Part shown: positions 43,185-51,581 of the stretch, in pieces | How the letters are laid out: each line of letters starts with the position of its first letter | How positions within the stretch are numbered: position 1 is the first letter of the stretch | Origin: CAWDMN01 sp963803155 | Lineage (GTDB): Bacteria > Acidobacteriota > Terriglobia > Versatilivoradales > Versatilivoraceae | DNA length: 64,000 nucleotides | Direction of reading: 5' to 3' | Assembly (NCBI GenBank): GCA_963803155.1 | Contig: CAWDMN010000036.1 | Coordinates: 186,001-250,000, forward strand | Program-made: the position numbers and the translations under genes | The notes under the pieces: model-generated | Seen by the model: the letters and a program-made list of their open reading frames with translations, nothing else | Databases searched by the model: none | What the model was told of the DNA's origin: nothing

Positions 43185-44698
43185 CTTTCGCTCCAAGCAT
43201 TGAGAATTTTAAGCAGATCCTCATATCGATTCAGCCGTTTTCGATAATGGGAGGAGAGCCGGCGGGAAGGCTGGAAGACTCTGTTGACGGCAATCCATTG
43301 CCTTGCGGTTTTGTCCAAATCTTCGATCAGGCCAATCCCATGAGCGGCCAGCAGCGCGGCGCCCATGGGGGCGCCCTCCGTCCGATCGATTTGGATGACC
43401 CGGCTTTCCAAAACGTCGGCCTTGATTTGATTCCAGAGTTCACTTTTTTCTCCGCCTCCGACTACGCGAACCTCAGTCAAACGTAGGCCGGGGTACAGTC
43501 GGAGGAGGGTGCGCTTGTAAATGCCGTACTCCAGGGCCACCGCTTCCAGCATGGAGCGCCACAAGTGCAATGGAGTGTGAGTCCAGTTGAGTCCTGCCCA
43601 GGCGCCGCGCAGATGGGGCCAACTTGGAGAGACCCGCCCGCCCAAATGCGGAATGAATAGGGGGAGTTCGTTGGGGGATAGAAGTGCAGCTCGGTGGTCG
43701 AGGTCGGCAAATCCCTTTTTGGAAACCGCTCTCGAGCCGCAGGCACCAAGACATTCACGAAACCACTCCAGATTCATTCCCCCACCATTGATGTAAGCAT
43801 AGGGATGCCAAAGGCCGGGCGTGGCGGCCTGTCCACAGCTGAGAATCCGGCCCTGTTCATCCGGGCGGAAAGCTTTTGTGGTGGCAGCAAATACGGAGGC
43901 AGTTCCGGCAACATCTACACAAATCCCCTCCCGAGTCGCCCCGCTTCCCAGAAACGAGGCGGCGGTATCCCCGCAACCGGCAATCACCGGGACCCCGGCT
44001 CGCAGCCCGCAACGACGGGCCATCGAACTCGTCACCTCTCCCACAATTTCCCACGGATTGACAATCCGCGGAAGCAGGTCCATCTCCAGATCGAACTGGC
44101 GGCAAAGCGAGGCATCCCAACATCCCTGGCGATTGTCCGCAAACCCGCTGAAATGCAGGTAGGTCTTGTCGATGAATGCCTCTTTGGCTTTGAGGCCACA
44201 AAGCCGCATGGCCGCATAACCGCCTGGCTGGACGAAGGCTTTGATCGAACGGAAAATTTTACGCCGCTGACTCATCCACCAGAGGATTTTTGGGCCATGA
44301 TTAAAGCTGACGGGCCCACCGGTCTTCACCACAATCTCACTGCCCGCGGATTGATTCATCTGGGCAATATAGGGGGCACAGCGGGTGTCCAGCCACGAAT
44401 CATAGGGAGTCACGGCTCTTCCGTCCCGGTTAACGCCCAGAATGCCCGCCATCTGACCGCTCAGGGCAATCGCCGCCACCGGCTGAATTTCCTGATTGGC
44501 TAGGGTCACACAGCTCTTAATAACCTGGCAAACTGTATCCACCTGAAATTCCGGGTCCTCATCCACCTCCCCTTCCCCACCCTTGTGCAGTCGGGATTTT
44601 CTAAAAGCGGTCGCCAAACATTTTCCTGATTCAGCGAACAGGGCGACCTTGGTCCCTTGTGTCCCAATATCCACGCCTATAATGTTTTTTTCGTTCAT
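43181..44698 (-). CDS. FGGY-family carbohydrate kinase (xylulokinase-like)
   Basis: A 505-residue sugar kinase. The ATP-binding phosphate-1 motif is GVDIGTQGTKVALF, followed by AIALSGQMAGILGVN and YDSWLDTRC. The catalytic aspartate lies in GCGDTAASFLGSG. VDVAGTASVFAATTKAF, GGGMNLEWFREC and VVGGGEKSELWNQIKADVL are also typical FGGY segments. Closest in pattern to xylulokinases. It phosphorylates a keto-sugar or polyol with ATP in the cytosol and would commit the cluster's substrate to the phosphorylated part of the pathway. It starts 64 bases after the alcohol dehydrogenase stop and overlaps the next gene by four bases. Confidence 0.93.
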   Translation of the reverse strand: MNEKNIIGVDIGTQGTKVALFAESGKCLATAFRKSRLHKGGEGEVDEDPEFQVDTVCQVIKSCVTLANQEIQPVAAIALSGQMAGILGVNRDGRAVTPYDSWLDTRCAPYIAQMNQSAGSEIVVKTGGPVSFNHGPKILWWMSQRRKIFRSIKAFVQPGGYAAMRLCGLKAKEAFIDKTYLHFSGFADNRQGCWDASLCRQFDLEMDLLPRIVNPWEIVGEVTSSMARRCGLRAGVPVIAGCGDTAASFLGSGATREGICVDVAGTASVFAATTKAFRPDEQGRILSCGQAATPGLWHPYAYINGGGMNLEWFRECLGACGSRAVSKKGFADLDHRAALLSPNELPLFIPHLGGRVSPSWPHLRGAWAGLNWTHTPLHLWRSMLEAVALEYGIYKRTLLRLYPGLRLTEVRVVGGGEKSELWNQIKADVLESRVIQIDRTEGAPMGAALLAAHGIGLIEDLDKTARQWIAVNRVFQPSRRLSSHYRKRLNRYEDLLKILNAWSER

Positions 44699-44762
44699 CG
44701 TTTGCTCTTTTAATGATTCTTAGCTATCCCGAGCCCTCAGCAATTTCTTCCCCCTCCGGTCC

Positions 44763-45809
44763 TCAGGCTCCAAAAACGATGGTGTGTTTGAGACCCCGGC
44801 CTTCCGCCAGCTTTGCCATTGCCTCTCCGATTTGATCAATCGCATAGCGGTCACGAATGAGATCATCTACCCGAATGAGACGGCTCTCCAACAAATCGAG
44901 AGTCTTCCGGATATGTTGCAGACTGGCTTTGGTCGTCCCGGTAACGAGGATCTGTTTGTAATGGATCAGGTTGGTGTCCAAGGGAACGATGCTTTTGTCT
45001 GATGGAAGTCCGCCGAAGAAAATTACTCGTCCATTGATAGCGGCCATTTCCAGCGCCAATTGCTGCGCCACCGGAGCGGGGCAGGCCACAATTGTGGCAT
45101 CAATCCCCCTGCCTCGCGTTCGCTCCAGGATTTGCGGTTTGATTTCCCCGCCGGAGATGGAAATGAAGGAAGGGTCTAAAAGCGTGCATTCCTTCAATCT
45201 GGTTTGATTGGGGTCACTGATCATGACCTGTGAGGCCCCCGCCATTTTTGCCATCTTGGCATGCATCAAGCCAATGGGTCCGGCTCCAAAGATGAGCACG
45301 GTATCTCCCGGCCGGATCTGGGCTCGCTCAAAGGCATTGTACACACAGGACAGGGGCTCAATCAGCGAAGCTTCAGTCCAAGGCAGGCTGGCGGATATTT
45401 CAAAAATGTTTCCCTGGTGAATGGCCGCCTCGGGAATGCGCACATATTCCGCAAAGGCCCCATGAAGGTGGATCCCCAATGCCTGGTATCGAGAGCATAA
45501 ATGCGTGTTGCCGCTGATGCAAAGTTCACAATACCCGCATCCAAGATTCGGACCGACAATCACCCGCGTCCCTTCTCGAAAATGAGACACTTTTTCCCCT
45601 ACTGCCGCAATAACTCCGCTCATCTCATGGCCGATGATAAGAGGAGATTCGGGGGTCGCGAACTTGTGCCCGCTCTTGTACATTCGCAAATCCGTGCCGC
45701 AGAGGGAGGCTGCTTGAACGCGCAGCAAAATTTCCGTCTCCTGAATGGGCGGAACTTGCGTTTCCTGCAAGCGCAGATCTTCCTGCCCATATAAAAACGC
45801 TGCTTTCAT
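44763..45809 (-). CDS. Zinc-dependent medium-chain alcohol/polyol dehydrogenase
   Basis: A 348-residue MDR enzyme of the sorbitol/threonine dehydrogenase type. The catalytic zinc region is ASLCGTDLRMYKSG with IIGHEMSG. The structural zinc lobe is GPNLGCGYCELCISGNTHLC, with its four cysteines. The NAD motif is VLIFGAGPIGLMHAK, with ISDPNQTR as an acidic NAD-preferring end. It oxidises a secondary alcohol of a polyol or sugar. The ten bases between it and the preceding dehydrogenase gene, and GAGAGG before its ATG, mark it as the second gene of the operon. Substrate unassigned. Confidence 0.92.
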   Translation of the reverse strand: MKAAFLYGQEDLRLQETQVPPIQETEILLRVQAASLCGTDLRMYKSGHKFATPESPLIIGHEMSGVIAAVGEKVSHFREGTRVIVGPNLGCGYCELCISGNTHLCSRYQALGIHLHGAFAEYVRIPEAAIHQGNIFEISASLPWTEASLIEPLSCVYNAFERAQIRPGDTVLIFGAGPIGLMHAKMAKMAGASQVMISDPNQTRLKECTLLDPSFISISGGEIKPQILERTRGRGIDATIVACPAPVAQQLALEMAAINGRVIFFGGLPSDKSIVPLDTNLIHYKQILVTGTTKASLQHIRKTLDLLESRLIRVDDLIRDRYAIDQIGEAMAKLAEGRGLKHTIVFGA

Positions 45810-45818
45810 TGGTCCTCT

Positions 45819-46844
45819 CTAATTGATCAATTCAATGGGGCGCTTTTCCAGGATGGATCGATTTCCGGCATTGACCACTTCCACTGCTTTCTTGCCATCC
45901 AAGCCAGTCGCCCTGGGAATTCGGTCGTCCAGGATGCAGCGAATAAAATCCCGATCCTCGGTCAAATACGCTTCCATGAACAGATTGCGCCAACTGGGCA
46001 CAATCGATTTCACGGCCCCCTTTCCAGAACTGCAGCAGACCACATTGGTGGCATCCAGGCTGCCGATGAACAATACTCCATCCTTCCCGACGATTTCCGC
46101 CCGTGAATCATATCCATACCGGACCGCGACAGCTCCACCAATCAATCCCTGTTTCCCATTCTCAAAGCTGGCGGTGAGCACCACATTATCGTAGAAATCC
46201 GGGAAATTCAGGCGGGCCTCGGGACAACGATAATTCCCCCCAATCGCATATACCGTCTTGAATTCACTTTCCGCAAACCAGCGCAGCGTATCGATATCGT
46301 GGCTGTTGACTTCGGCCAGCGGGCCATTGCTGCGAGCAATATCGTATTGCCAGGGTTTGGGGATGCTGGGACCATGTGTCAGCGACTTGACCAGGATGAC
46401 TTCGCCGATTTCACCGCGCCCGATGCGTTCTTTGGCCTCCAGGAAATTCCGGTCGTACCGGCGCATGAAACCAAGTTGAAGTTTGATCCGGCTTTTTTCC
46501 ACGGCGTCTATCATGAGTGCACATTCCCCGCTATTCAGAGCCATGGGTTTTTCGCAAAGAATGTGTTTCCCGGATTGGGCCGCTGCGACCACAATATCCT
46601 TATGCAAATCCGTAGGGGTGGCAACGACGACCGCATCTATATCCTTCTCGGAAAAAACCTCCTGCCACTGGGTCAGGCACTTTTCGGGATGAATTTCCTG
46701 GAGGGCATTTTCCAGAGATTCCGGATTTGAATCCGCAACCAGGGCCAGCTCCGCCTCCGGAACCGCCGCGGCAAAATTACGCGCATGGATCATGCCCGCG
46801 CGCCCCAAACCAATTATGCCGACACGAATTTTTTCTCTAGCCAT
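45819..46844 (-). CDS. Inositol 2-dehydrogenase-like Gfo/Idh/MocA oxidoreductase
   Basis: A 341-residue cytosolic dehydrogenase and first gene of the minus-strand sugar operon. NAD motif VGIIGLGRAGMIHAR, catalytic-lysine motif LCEKPMALNS, substrate-domain LGFMRRYDRNFLEAK and the active-site LAEVNSHDIDTLRWF. These fit the myo- and scyllo-inositol dehydrogenase (IolG/IdhA) subgroup. It would oxidise a cyclitol or aldopyranose to a ketone. The gene is preceded by a promoter at 47008-47037. No iolE/iolD/iolC homologues of a standard inositol pathway are present, so inositol is possible but not supported by the rest of the operon. Confidence 0.9.
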   Translation of the reverse strand: MAREKIRVGIIGLGRAGMIHARNFAAAVPEAELALVADSNPESLENALQEIHPEKCLTQWQEVFSEKDIDAVVVATPTDLHKDIVVAAAQSGKHILCEKPMALNSGECALMIDAVEKSRIKLQLGFMRRYDRNFLEAKERIGRGEIGEVILVKSLTHGPSIPKPWQYDIARSNGPLAEVNSHDIDTLRWFAESEFKTVYAIGGNYRCPEARLNFPDFYDNVVLTASFENGKQGLIGGAVAVRYGYDSRAEIVGKDGVLFIGSLDATNVVCCSSGKGAVKSIVPSWRNLFMEAYLTEDRDFIRCILDDRIPRATGLDGKKAVEVVNAGNRSILEKRPIELIN

Positions 46845-47007
46845 CTATTGCTCCGGATCCGACGGGAAGTCGGCCAAATTTCTCGCAAATGTTACACCTG
46901 CTCGTCCTGGCTTTCTCGGGCTGTGAGGAAATTTAGTCACGCGCCCTCCCCCCACTTAAATACGAAAATGGACCACATTTAATGTATTATCCTATAATTA
47001 CAGCATT
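46845..47007. other. Leader of the sugar operon
   Basis: A roughly 155-base AT-rich 5' leader of the minus-strand operon. It contains ATTATCCTATAATTACAG and related AT-rich inverted stretches that could bind a regulator. No short coding frame with a ribosome-binding site was found. Confidence 0.4.
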
Positions 47008-47037
47008 ATAATATTATCTCAATTTTTTGTTTGTCAA
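47008..47037 (-). promoter_or_regulatory. Promoter of the minus-strand sugar operon
   Basis: On the minus strand, perfect -35 TTGACA (47037-47032), 18-base A-rich spacer and -10 TATTAT (47013-47008). An overlapping TATAAT at 47010-47005 has a 21-base spacer. It lies about 165 bases before the first gene, leaving a long leader. Confidence 0.72.
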
Positions 47038-47207
47038 CCTATATTGGAAAGGCGTTTGTATTTTCCCCCATATCCCTATTGCCACGAGAGATGCTCATGT
47101 CCATTGCAGGTCCCCCATGAAGCCAGGGTAAAAGAACCGCTATAGTTCCTCCCGCATTATTCAATGCATTTTCTCGCGGAATAACCGCGGCCTCAAGTAA
47201 TGGGCCT

Positions 47208-49475
47208 CTACGGGATTTGTGCCAACTGGCGCGCCTGATCAATTCTGTGGGAAAAATCCTCGAGAGTTCTCGCGACAATTTCCACCTGCTCTTCGGCTTC
47301 TTTCCATTTACGCTCTTCGATGGCCTCGCGAATACCCGGCAACGTTTTGACGGCGTACCCTGAGTAAAAGCCTGGCGCATAAATTTGATGTTTGAACCAG
47401 GGACGCCGGGGCAATCCTTCCTCACGCGTCAAAGAGCCTTCCGCACTTTGGAGAATCGCATTGATGGAATTGCGGGTTTTGACGGAAATCGCTTGTTCGC
47501 TGCCAGAAAGTGCTTTCATGGACAATCCGTAGCCACGGGTACTTTCCTGCAGCCGAGCCAAGGCGTTTTCGAGCGGGGCAAAGTTCAGGTGCGGAACGGG
47601 AGATTTAGGCCGGGGAATTACGTAGGGCTTTGTCGGATCGAAAACCTTCTCCAAGGTTTTATCCGCAATTTGCAAGTTTTTCTCTTGAGTCTCCTCGCGC
47701 AGGCGATCCGCCAGCTGGATGACTTCCTTGACATACTTTCCCAGGGTTTCGGCGAAGTTGCCAAATTCAAAAGGCAACAGCTCAGCATTGGCAAAGCGCA
47801 AGGCCACCCGGCCCGTGGTCTGCGCGAGTGTAGCTCCATAGTCAAAACCCGGATCGACAAATCGCCGGTAGTGATCGATCGAATCATAAATGGAATGATA
47901 AGAGCCACTCTCGCTTTCTCCTCCATACCCCAGGTTGAGCGAAGCAATCCCCAAGTGTTGCAGGAACGGGGTGAAATCCGATCCCGAGCCAAGTGCTTCG
48001 ATGCGTGCATCAGCCCGCTCTCTGGCTTCATGTCGCTCTTCCTGGGTGCCGTTGACGATCTGAAACGCTCTGGCACGAGCGCCGACCGGGACCTTCTTCT
48101 CTGGATCGATGACATCCTGAGCGACTTCTGTCATGAATTTTTCCAAGGTGTGAGATCCGCCCACCGATAAGAATCCCCGGCCGTTTGAGTCTGTATTGAT
48201 GTACAACACAGCTTTTTTCTTGAGCAGAGCAGCGTGTGTTTCGGCCCATTCGGTGGAACCAAATAATCCCACTTCTTCGCCGTCCCAGGCGGCAAACACC
48301 AGGGTGCGTTTCGGTTTCCATCCACTTTTCAATAATTCCCCAATCACGCGGGCTTCTTCCATCAAAGCCACCAAGGCGCTGACGGGATCATCCGCCCCAT
48401 AGACCCAGGCATCGTGATGGTTGCCTTGAATAATCCATTGGTCGGGCTCTTCGGCTCCATATATTTTGGCGATGACATCAAAGGCTGGGACAAGGTCCCA
48501 ATTAAATTTTAGAGTGAGATGAACGGTTGCTGGCCCGGGACCAAGGTGGTAGGTAATTGGGAGAGCTCCCCGCCACGATTCCGGGGCAACCGGGCCTTCT
48601 AAAGCCCTTAAAAATGGGAGAGCATCCGCATAGGAAATCGGCAGGACGGGAATTCTGGTGAGCGTGGAGGCCTCTTTGATCGAGATTCGCTTGGCATCTT
48701 TGGTGGCGCCAACGGAAGGAGTCAGCGGATCGCCGGGATAGAGCGGCATATCTAGCACGGACCCACGTTGCGCGCCTTGATCGTTGCGCCAGGCGCCTTT
48801 GGGATAGACATCTCCCTGGAAGTAACCGTCCGACTTCGGATCGGAATAAATAATACACCCAACAGCCCCGTGCTCAGCCGCCACCTTGGGCTTGATGCCG
48901 CGCCACGATCCGCCATAACGCGCAATTACGATTTTCCCTGCAACGTCGATCCCTCGCTCCGCCAGGACCTCATAGTCTTCAGGGACGCCATAATTGACAT
49001 AGACCAGCTTCCCCGTGACATCCCCATCTATTGAATATGCGTTATAGATGGGGAGCTGCTCTGACACCAGGCCGGAGGTGGAATCTTCTTGGAGAGGCGG
49101 CTCCTGCAACCGGGCCGTGTATCTTGCCGGCGCCATCATCTCCAACAAACGCACTTGTGGAGTCGGGAAAAGCACCTGGAATTCTTCAATCTGGGTGTCG
49201 TACCCCCAGGAACGAAATTGCGAAGCGATGAACTCCGCATCGTGCTTCCCGTAAGGGGAGCCCAGATGGTGGGGCCTGGCGGCCAATAATTTCATCCACT
49301 GGCCGAGGTTTTCTTTTCGGATCCGAGAATCGAACCGGGTTTCAAGAGCGCGTTGTTGTAAGGCCCCTTCCTTGCTGAAGCCTAACAGAGGCCGATCTTC
49401 CGATACGCCAAGGGGCGCCAAAAAAGTCAACGAGACGCTCAGAGCCGCGAGAATATGGAGAATCCGCAAACTCAT
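47208..49475 (-). CDS. M28-family metallopeptidase (glutamate carboxypeptidase II-like)
   Basis: A 755-residue exported peptidase. Signal peptide about 1-25 (ILHILAALSVSLTFLAPLG). Domains follow the PSMA/transferrin-receptor order. A protease-associated domain spans about 120-330 (GKIVIARYGGSWRGIKPKVA). The M28 catalytic core has zinc-ligand motifs GNHHDAWVYGADDP, AWDGEEVGLFGS, YINTDSN and GSYHSIYDS. A C-terminal TFR-like dimerisation region runs from about 580. All metal motifs are intact, so it should be an active dizinc carboxy- or aminopeptidase in the periplasm. AGGAGG five bases before the ATG supports the start. It is separated from the sugar operon by that operon's promoter and probably forms its own unit. 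Confidence 0.94.
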   Translation of the reverse strand: MSLRILHILAALSVSLTFLAPLGVSEDRPLLGFSKEGALQQRALETRFDSRIRKENLGQWMKLLAARPHHLGSPYGKHDAEFIASQFRSWGYDTQIEEFQVLFPTPQVRLLEMMAPARYTARLQEPPLQEDSTSGLVSEQLPIYNAYSIDGDVTGKLVYVNYGVPEDYEVLAERGIDVAGKIVIARYGGSWRGIKPKVAAEHGAVGCIIYSDPKSDGYFQGDVYPKGAWRNDQGAQRGSVLDMPLYPGDPLTPSVGATKDAKRISIKEASTLTRIPVLPISYADALPFLRALEGPVAPESWRGALPITYHLGPGPATVHLTLKFNWDLVPAFDVIAKIYGAEEPDQWIIQGNHHDAWVYGADDPVSALVALMEEARVIGELLKSGWKPKRTLVFAAWDGEEVGLFGSTEWAETHAALLKKKAVLYINTDSNGRGFLSVGGSHTLEKFMTEVAQDVIDPEKKVPVGARARAFQIVNGTQEERHEARERADARIEALGSGSDFTPFLQHLGIASLNLGYGGESESGSYHSIYDSIDHYRRFVDPGFDYGATLAQTTGRVALRFANAELLPFEFGNFAETLGKYVKEVIQLADRLREETQEKNLQIADKTLEKVFDPTKPYVIPRPKSPVPHLNFAPLENALARLQESTRGYGLSMKALSGSEQAISVKTRNSINAILQSAEGSLTREEGLPRRPWFKHQIYAPGFYSGYAVKTLPGIREAIEERKWKEAEEQVEIVARTLEDFSHRIDQARQLAQIP

Positions 49476-49708
49476 GAAAACCTCCTGAAAAGTCAGCCCT
49501 CTACAAAGAATAGGGGGCTCCCTTTGATGAATTTTAAAAACCAGCTAGAGGATTCTCATATGGATGAAATCTGGAATCCTGGATCAAGCAATGAATCATG
49601 GAAAAAACTTGAATGATGCAACATTATGAGATGGAGGGCGTTCCTGTTTTTGTTCCCGTTGAAATGAGGCTGCCATCCAGAGGAACTCGCGAGGAGAAAA
49701 TCGGTATT

Positions 49709-51262
49709 TTAAATCCCGAATTCTTTTAATGCATCTCCCGCCGCACTCAAGTTGGCAAGACGCATCTCCGAATATTTCCGGGAAAGAATGACTCCGGATG
49801 CCCCCGAGAATAAAGCAGCTTTCACCGCGGCTTTGACATCGGCTGGTTGAGTCTTCTTTTCATTTTTCCCCGTGGGAATGTCAATGTCGATTCCCGGATA
49901 GATGGCAACTTCCTTATTCACCCCCACAACCGCCCGCCGGGTTTCCCGCGCCACATAATCAGCCGAAAGTCCGGTGGATGGCAGCTTATCAAAGCCGGCC
50001 TCCCCATTGTAGCCCATGAGACGATAGTAGAACGGCAGGGTTTCCTCGGGCTTGGCATCGCGGAAAATCGTGGTGTGGAGATTTCTCAGGAACTCGACCA
50101 TCCGTGGGCCTCCGCAATTGTTATACATGACAACTTTTAAGAAGTCCGAACAATGCCGCAGTGAGGCATAATCCTGTTCCGCGCGATAGAATGGGCTGAA
50201 GGAGTTATTGTGCCAAATGTGCCAGCCCACTTGAATGCGGCTGTCAATCGCCTTTGCTGTTCCATAGATTTCGCCATAATTCTCATGCTGACTGTCCGAC
50301 CAGAAATTCTCCCAAGCCAGAATTTCCGGGTATTTCAACAGCAGGCGCCAGAAAGTAACAAAATAGCCGTCGTTCGGTCTTTGATCCTCCAGGGCCGCCT
50401 GGACAAAGCGATCCAATTCCAATAATCCCTGTTGAGCCCGTTCGACATTGATTCCCCGTTCTCTCCCCTTCTGGCGGCAGTGCTCACAAAAACAGGTTAG
50501 CGAAGCCCGTTCGTCAAATTCACCATGGTGCGCTCCGATGGCATTGTTGAGCGGCCCCTGCCGTTCAGAACCCCACATAATGCCATCCACCTCATACGAT
50601 TTAATGTAGTCTTCCACCAAACCGGACAAAAAATGACGTATCTCGGGATGATTAAGACAAGCCCGGTCCGTGCGCCGGCCATAAATGTCAACTTCGGCCA
50701 CTTGAGCAAATCCGGGCAGTAGGTGCGGGTTGTACACATCCTCCAGCCAACAATAGCACTGCATCCCTCGTGCCTTGGCCTTGGGCAATACAGCAGCCAA
50801 CAGGTCAAAATCTCCCAGGTCCGGGGCCCTGAAATCTCTCAGCGAAGTTTTACCATAATATTGTGGATGAATGGCCGCATAGCTTCCGCCATGGAAATTT
50901 TTTGTGTCATATTCTTGCGCACCATGATCGGGCAATGGCTGACCGGGAACCTGGCGTCCGGCAATGCCCCGTCCATAGGTAAAAACAGCCAGCATCAGCG
51001 CATTGATCCGTCCCCGCTCTTGAAAAATGTCCAGCACTTTCTCGACGCCTTCATCTACAAACGAGACTGCGCCGACCTGAATGGCAACAAATTTTTTCTT
51101 TGCCGGGTTAGCTGTCGTTCCTGACTCTTCGGGCAAGTTGTCTCGCTCCGCGGCATTCAGGATCGACGCAGAACGGCTCCAGGCCGTCACCGATAAGGTG
51201 GCTGCCGCTCTGAGAAAATCACTTCGGGAAAAATTGGGCTTTTCCATCTTTGAACGTTGCAT
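49709..51262 (-). CDS. Exported putative glycoside hydrolase-like protein
   Basis: A 517-residue protein. The N-terminal export signal is Tat-like (FSRSDFLRAAATLSVTAW), with a single arginine in the SRxxFL motif. The body looks like a TIM-barrel glycoside-hydrolase relative: GRINALMLAVFTYGRG, ARGMQCYCWLEDVYNP, YEVDGIMWGSERQGPL and VGWHIWHNNSFSPFYR. A CFCEHCRQKGRERG segment with three cysteines is typical of proteins annotated as putative hydrolases in Verrucomicrobia/Planctomycetes/Acidobacteria. Acidic residues after the DGIMWGSE strand are plausible catalysts, but no GH family can be assigned with confidence. GGGGGAAGGG five bases before the ATG at 51262 supports the start. Confidence 0.7.
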   Translation of the reverse strand: MQRSKMEKPNFSRSDFLRAAATLSVTAWSRSASILNAAERDNLPEESGTTANPAKKKFVAIQVGAVSFVDEGVEKVLDIFQERGRINALMLAVFTYGRGIAGRQVPGQPLPDHGAQEYDTKNFHGGSYAAIHPQYYGKTSLRDFRAPDLGDFDLLAAVLPKAKARGMQCYCWLEDVYNPHLLPGFAQVAEVDIYGRRTDRACLNHPEIRHFLSGLVEDYIKSYEVDGIMWGSERQGPLNNAIGAHHGEFDERASLTCFCEHCRQKGRERGINVERAQQGLLELDRFVQAALEDQRPNDGYFVTFWRLLLKYPEILAWENFWSDSQHENYGEIYGTAKAIDSRIQVGWHIWHNNSFSPFYRAEQDYASLRHCSDFLKVVMYNNCGGPRMVEFLRNLHTTIFRDAKPEETLPFYYRLMGYNGEAGFDKLPSTGLSADYVARETRRAVVGVNKEVAIYPGIDIDIPTGKNEKKTQPADVKAAVKAALFSGASGVILSRKYSEMRLANLSAAGDALKEFGI

Positions 51263-51581
51263 GGACCCTTCCCCCTTTTTTCTACATGAACTGATTTATA
51301 TCACAAACCAAAGTCCGGGTGGAATTCAATGGAACAAATATTGTGGGAAGACAGCCCTGGATGAATAACGCCGAATCCAGAGGAATTTAAAAATAGAGGG
51401 GCATAGGAGCGCCACAACAAAAAGCAGCCTGAGAAACAATCGGAAATTAGCCCTAGGCAGAAGGGGTGGGTGCCAGCCTTTGTCCAGAAGCAAGCAAACT
51501 CAAACCCTGATCCGAGTGGGAGACATAATCCTACCCAACAGCAAGGAGTCTTTGATCCACGATAGCCCTGGCCCGAACAGT
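51263..51581. other. Intergenic region without recognisable features
   Basis: About 320 bases between same-strand genes. No convincing gene, repeat or terminator seen. Confidence 0.35.

Noticed and set aside
45819..46844. Standard myo-inositol catabolic operon
   Set aside because: An IolG-like dehydrogenase is present, but no IolB, IolC, IolD or IolE homologues are recognisable around it.
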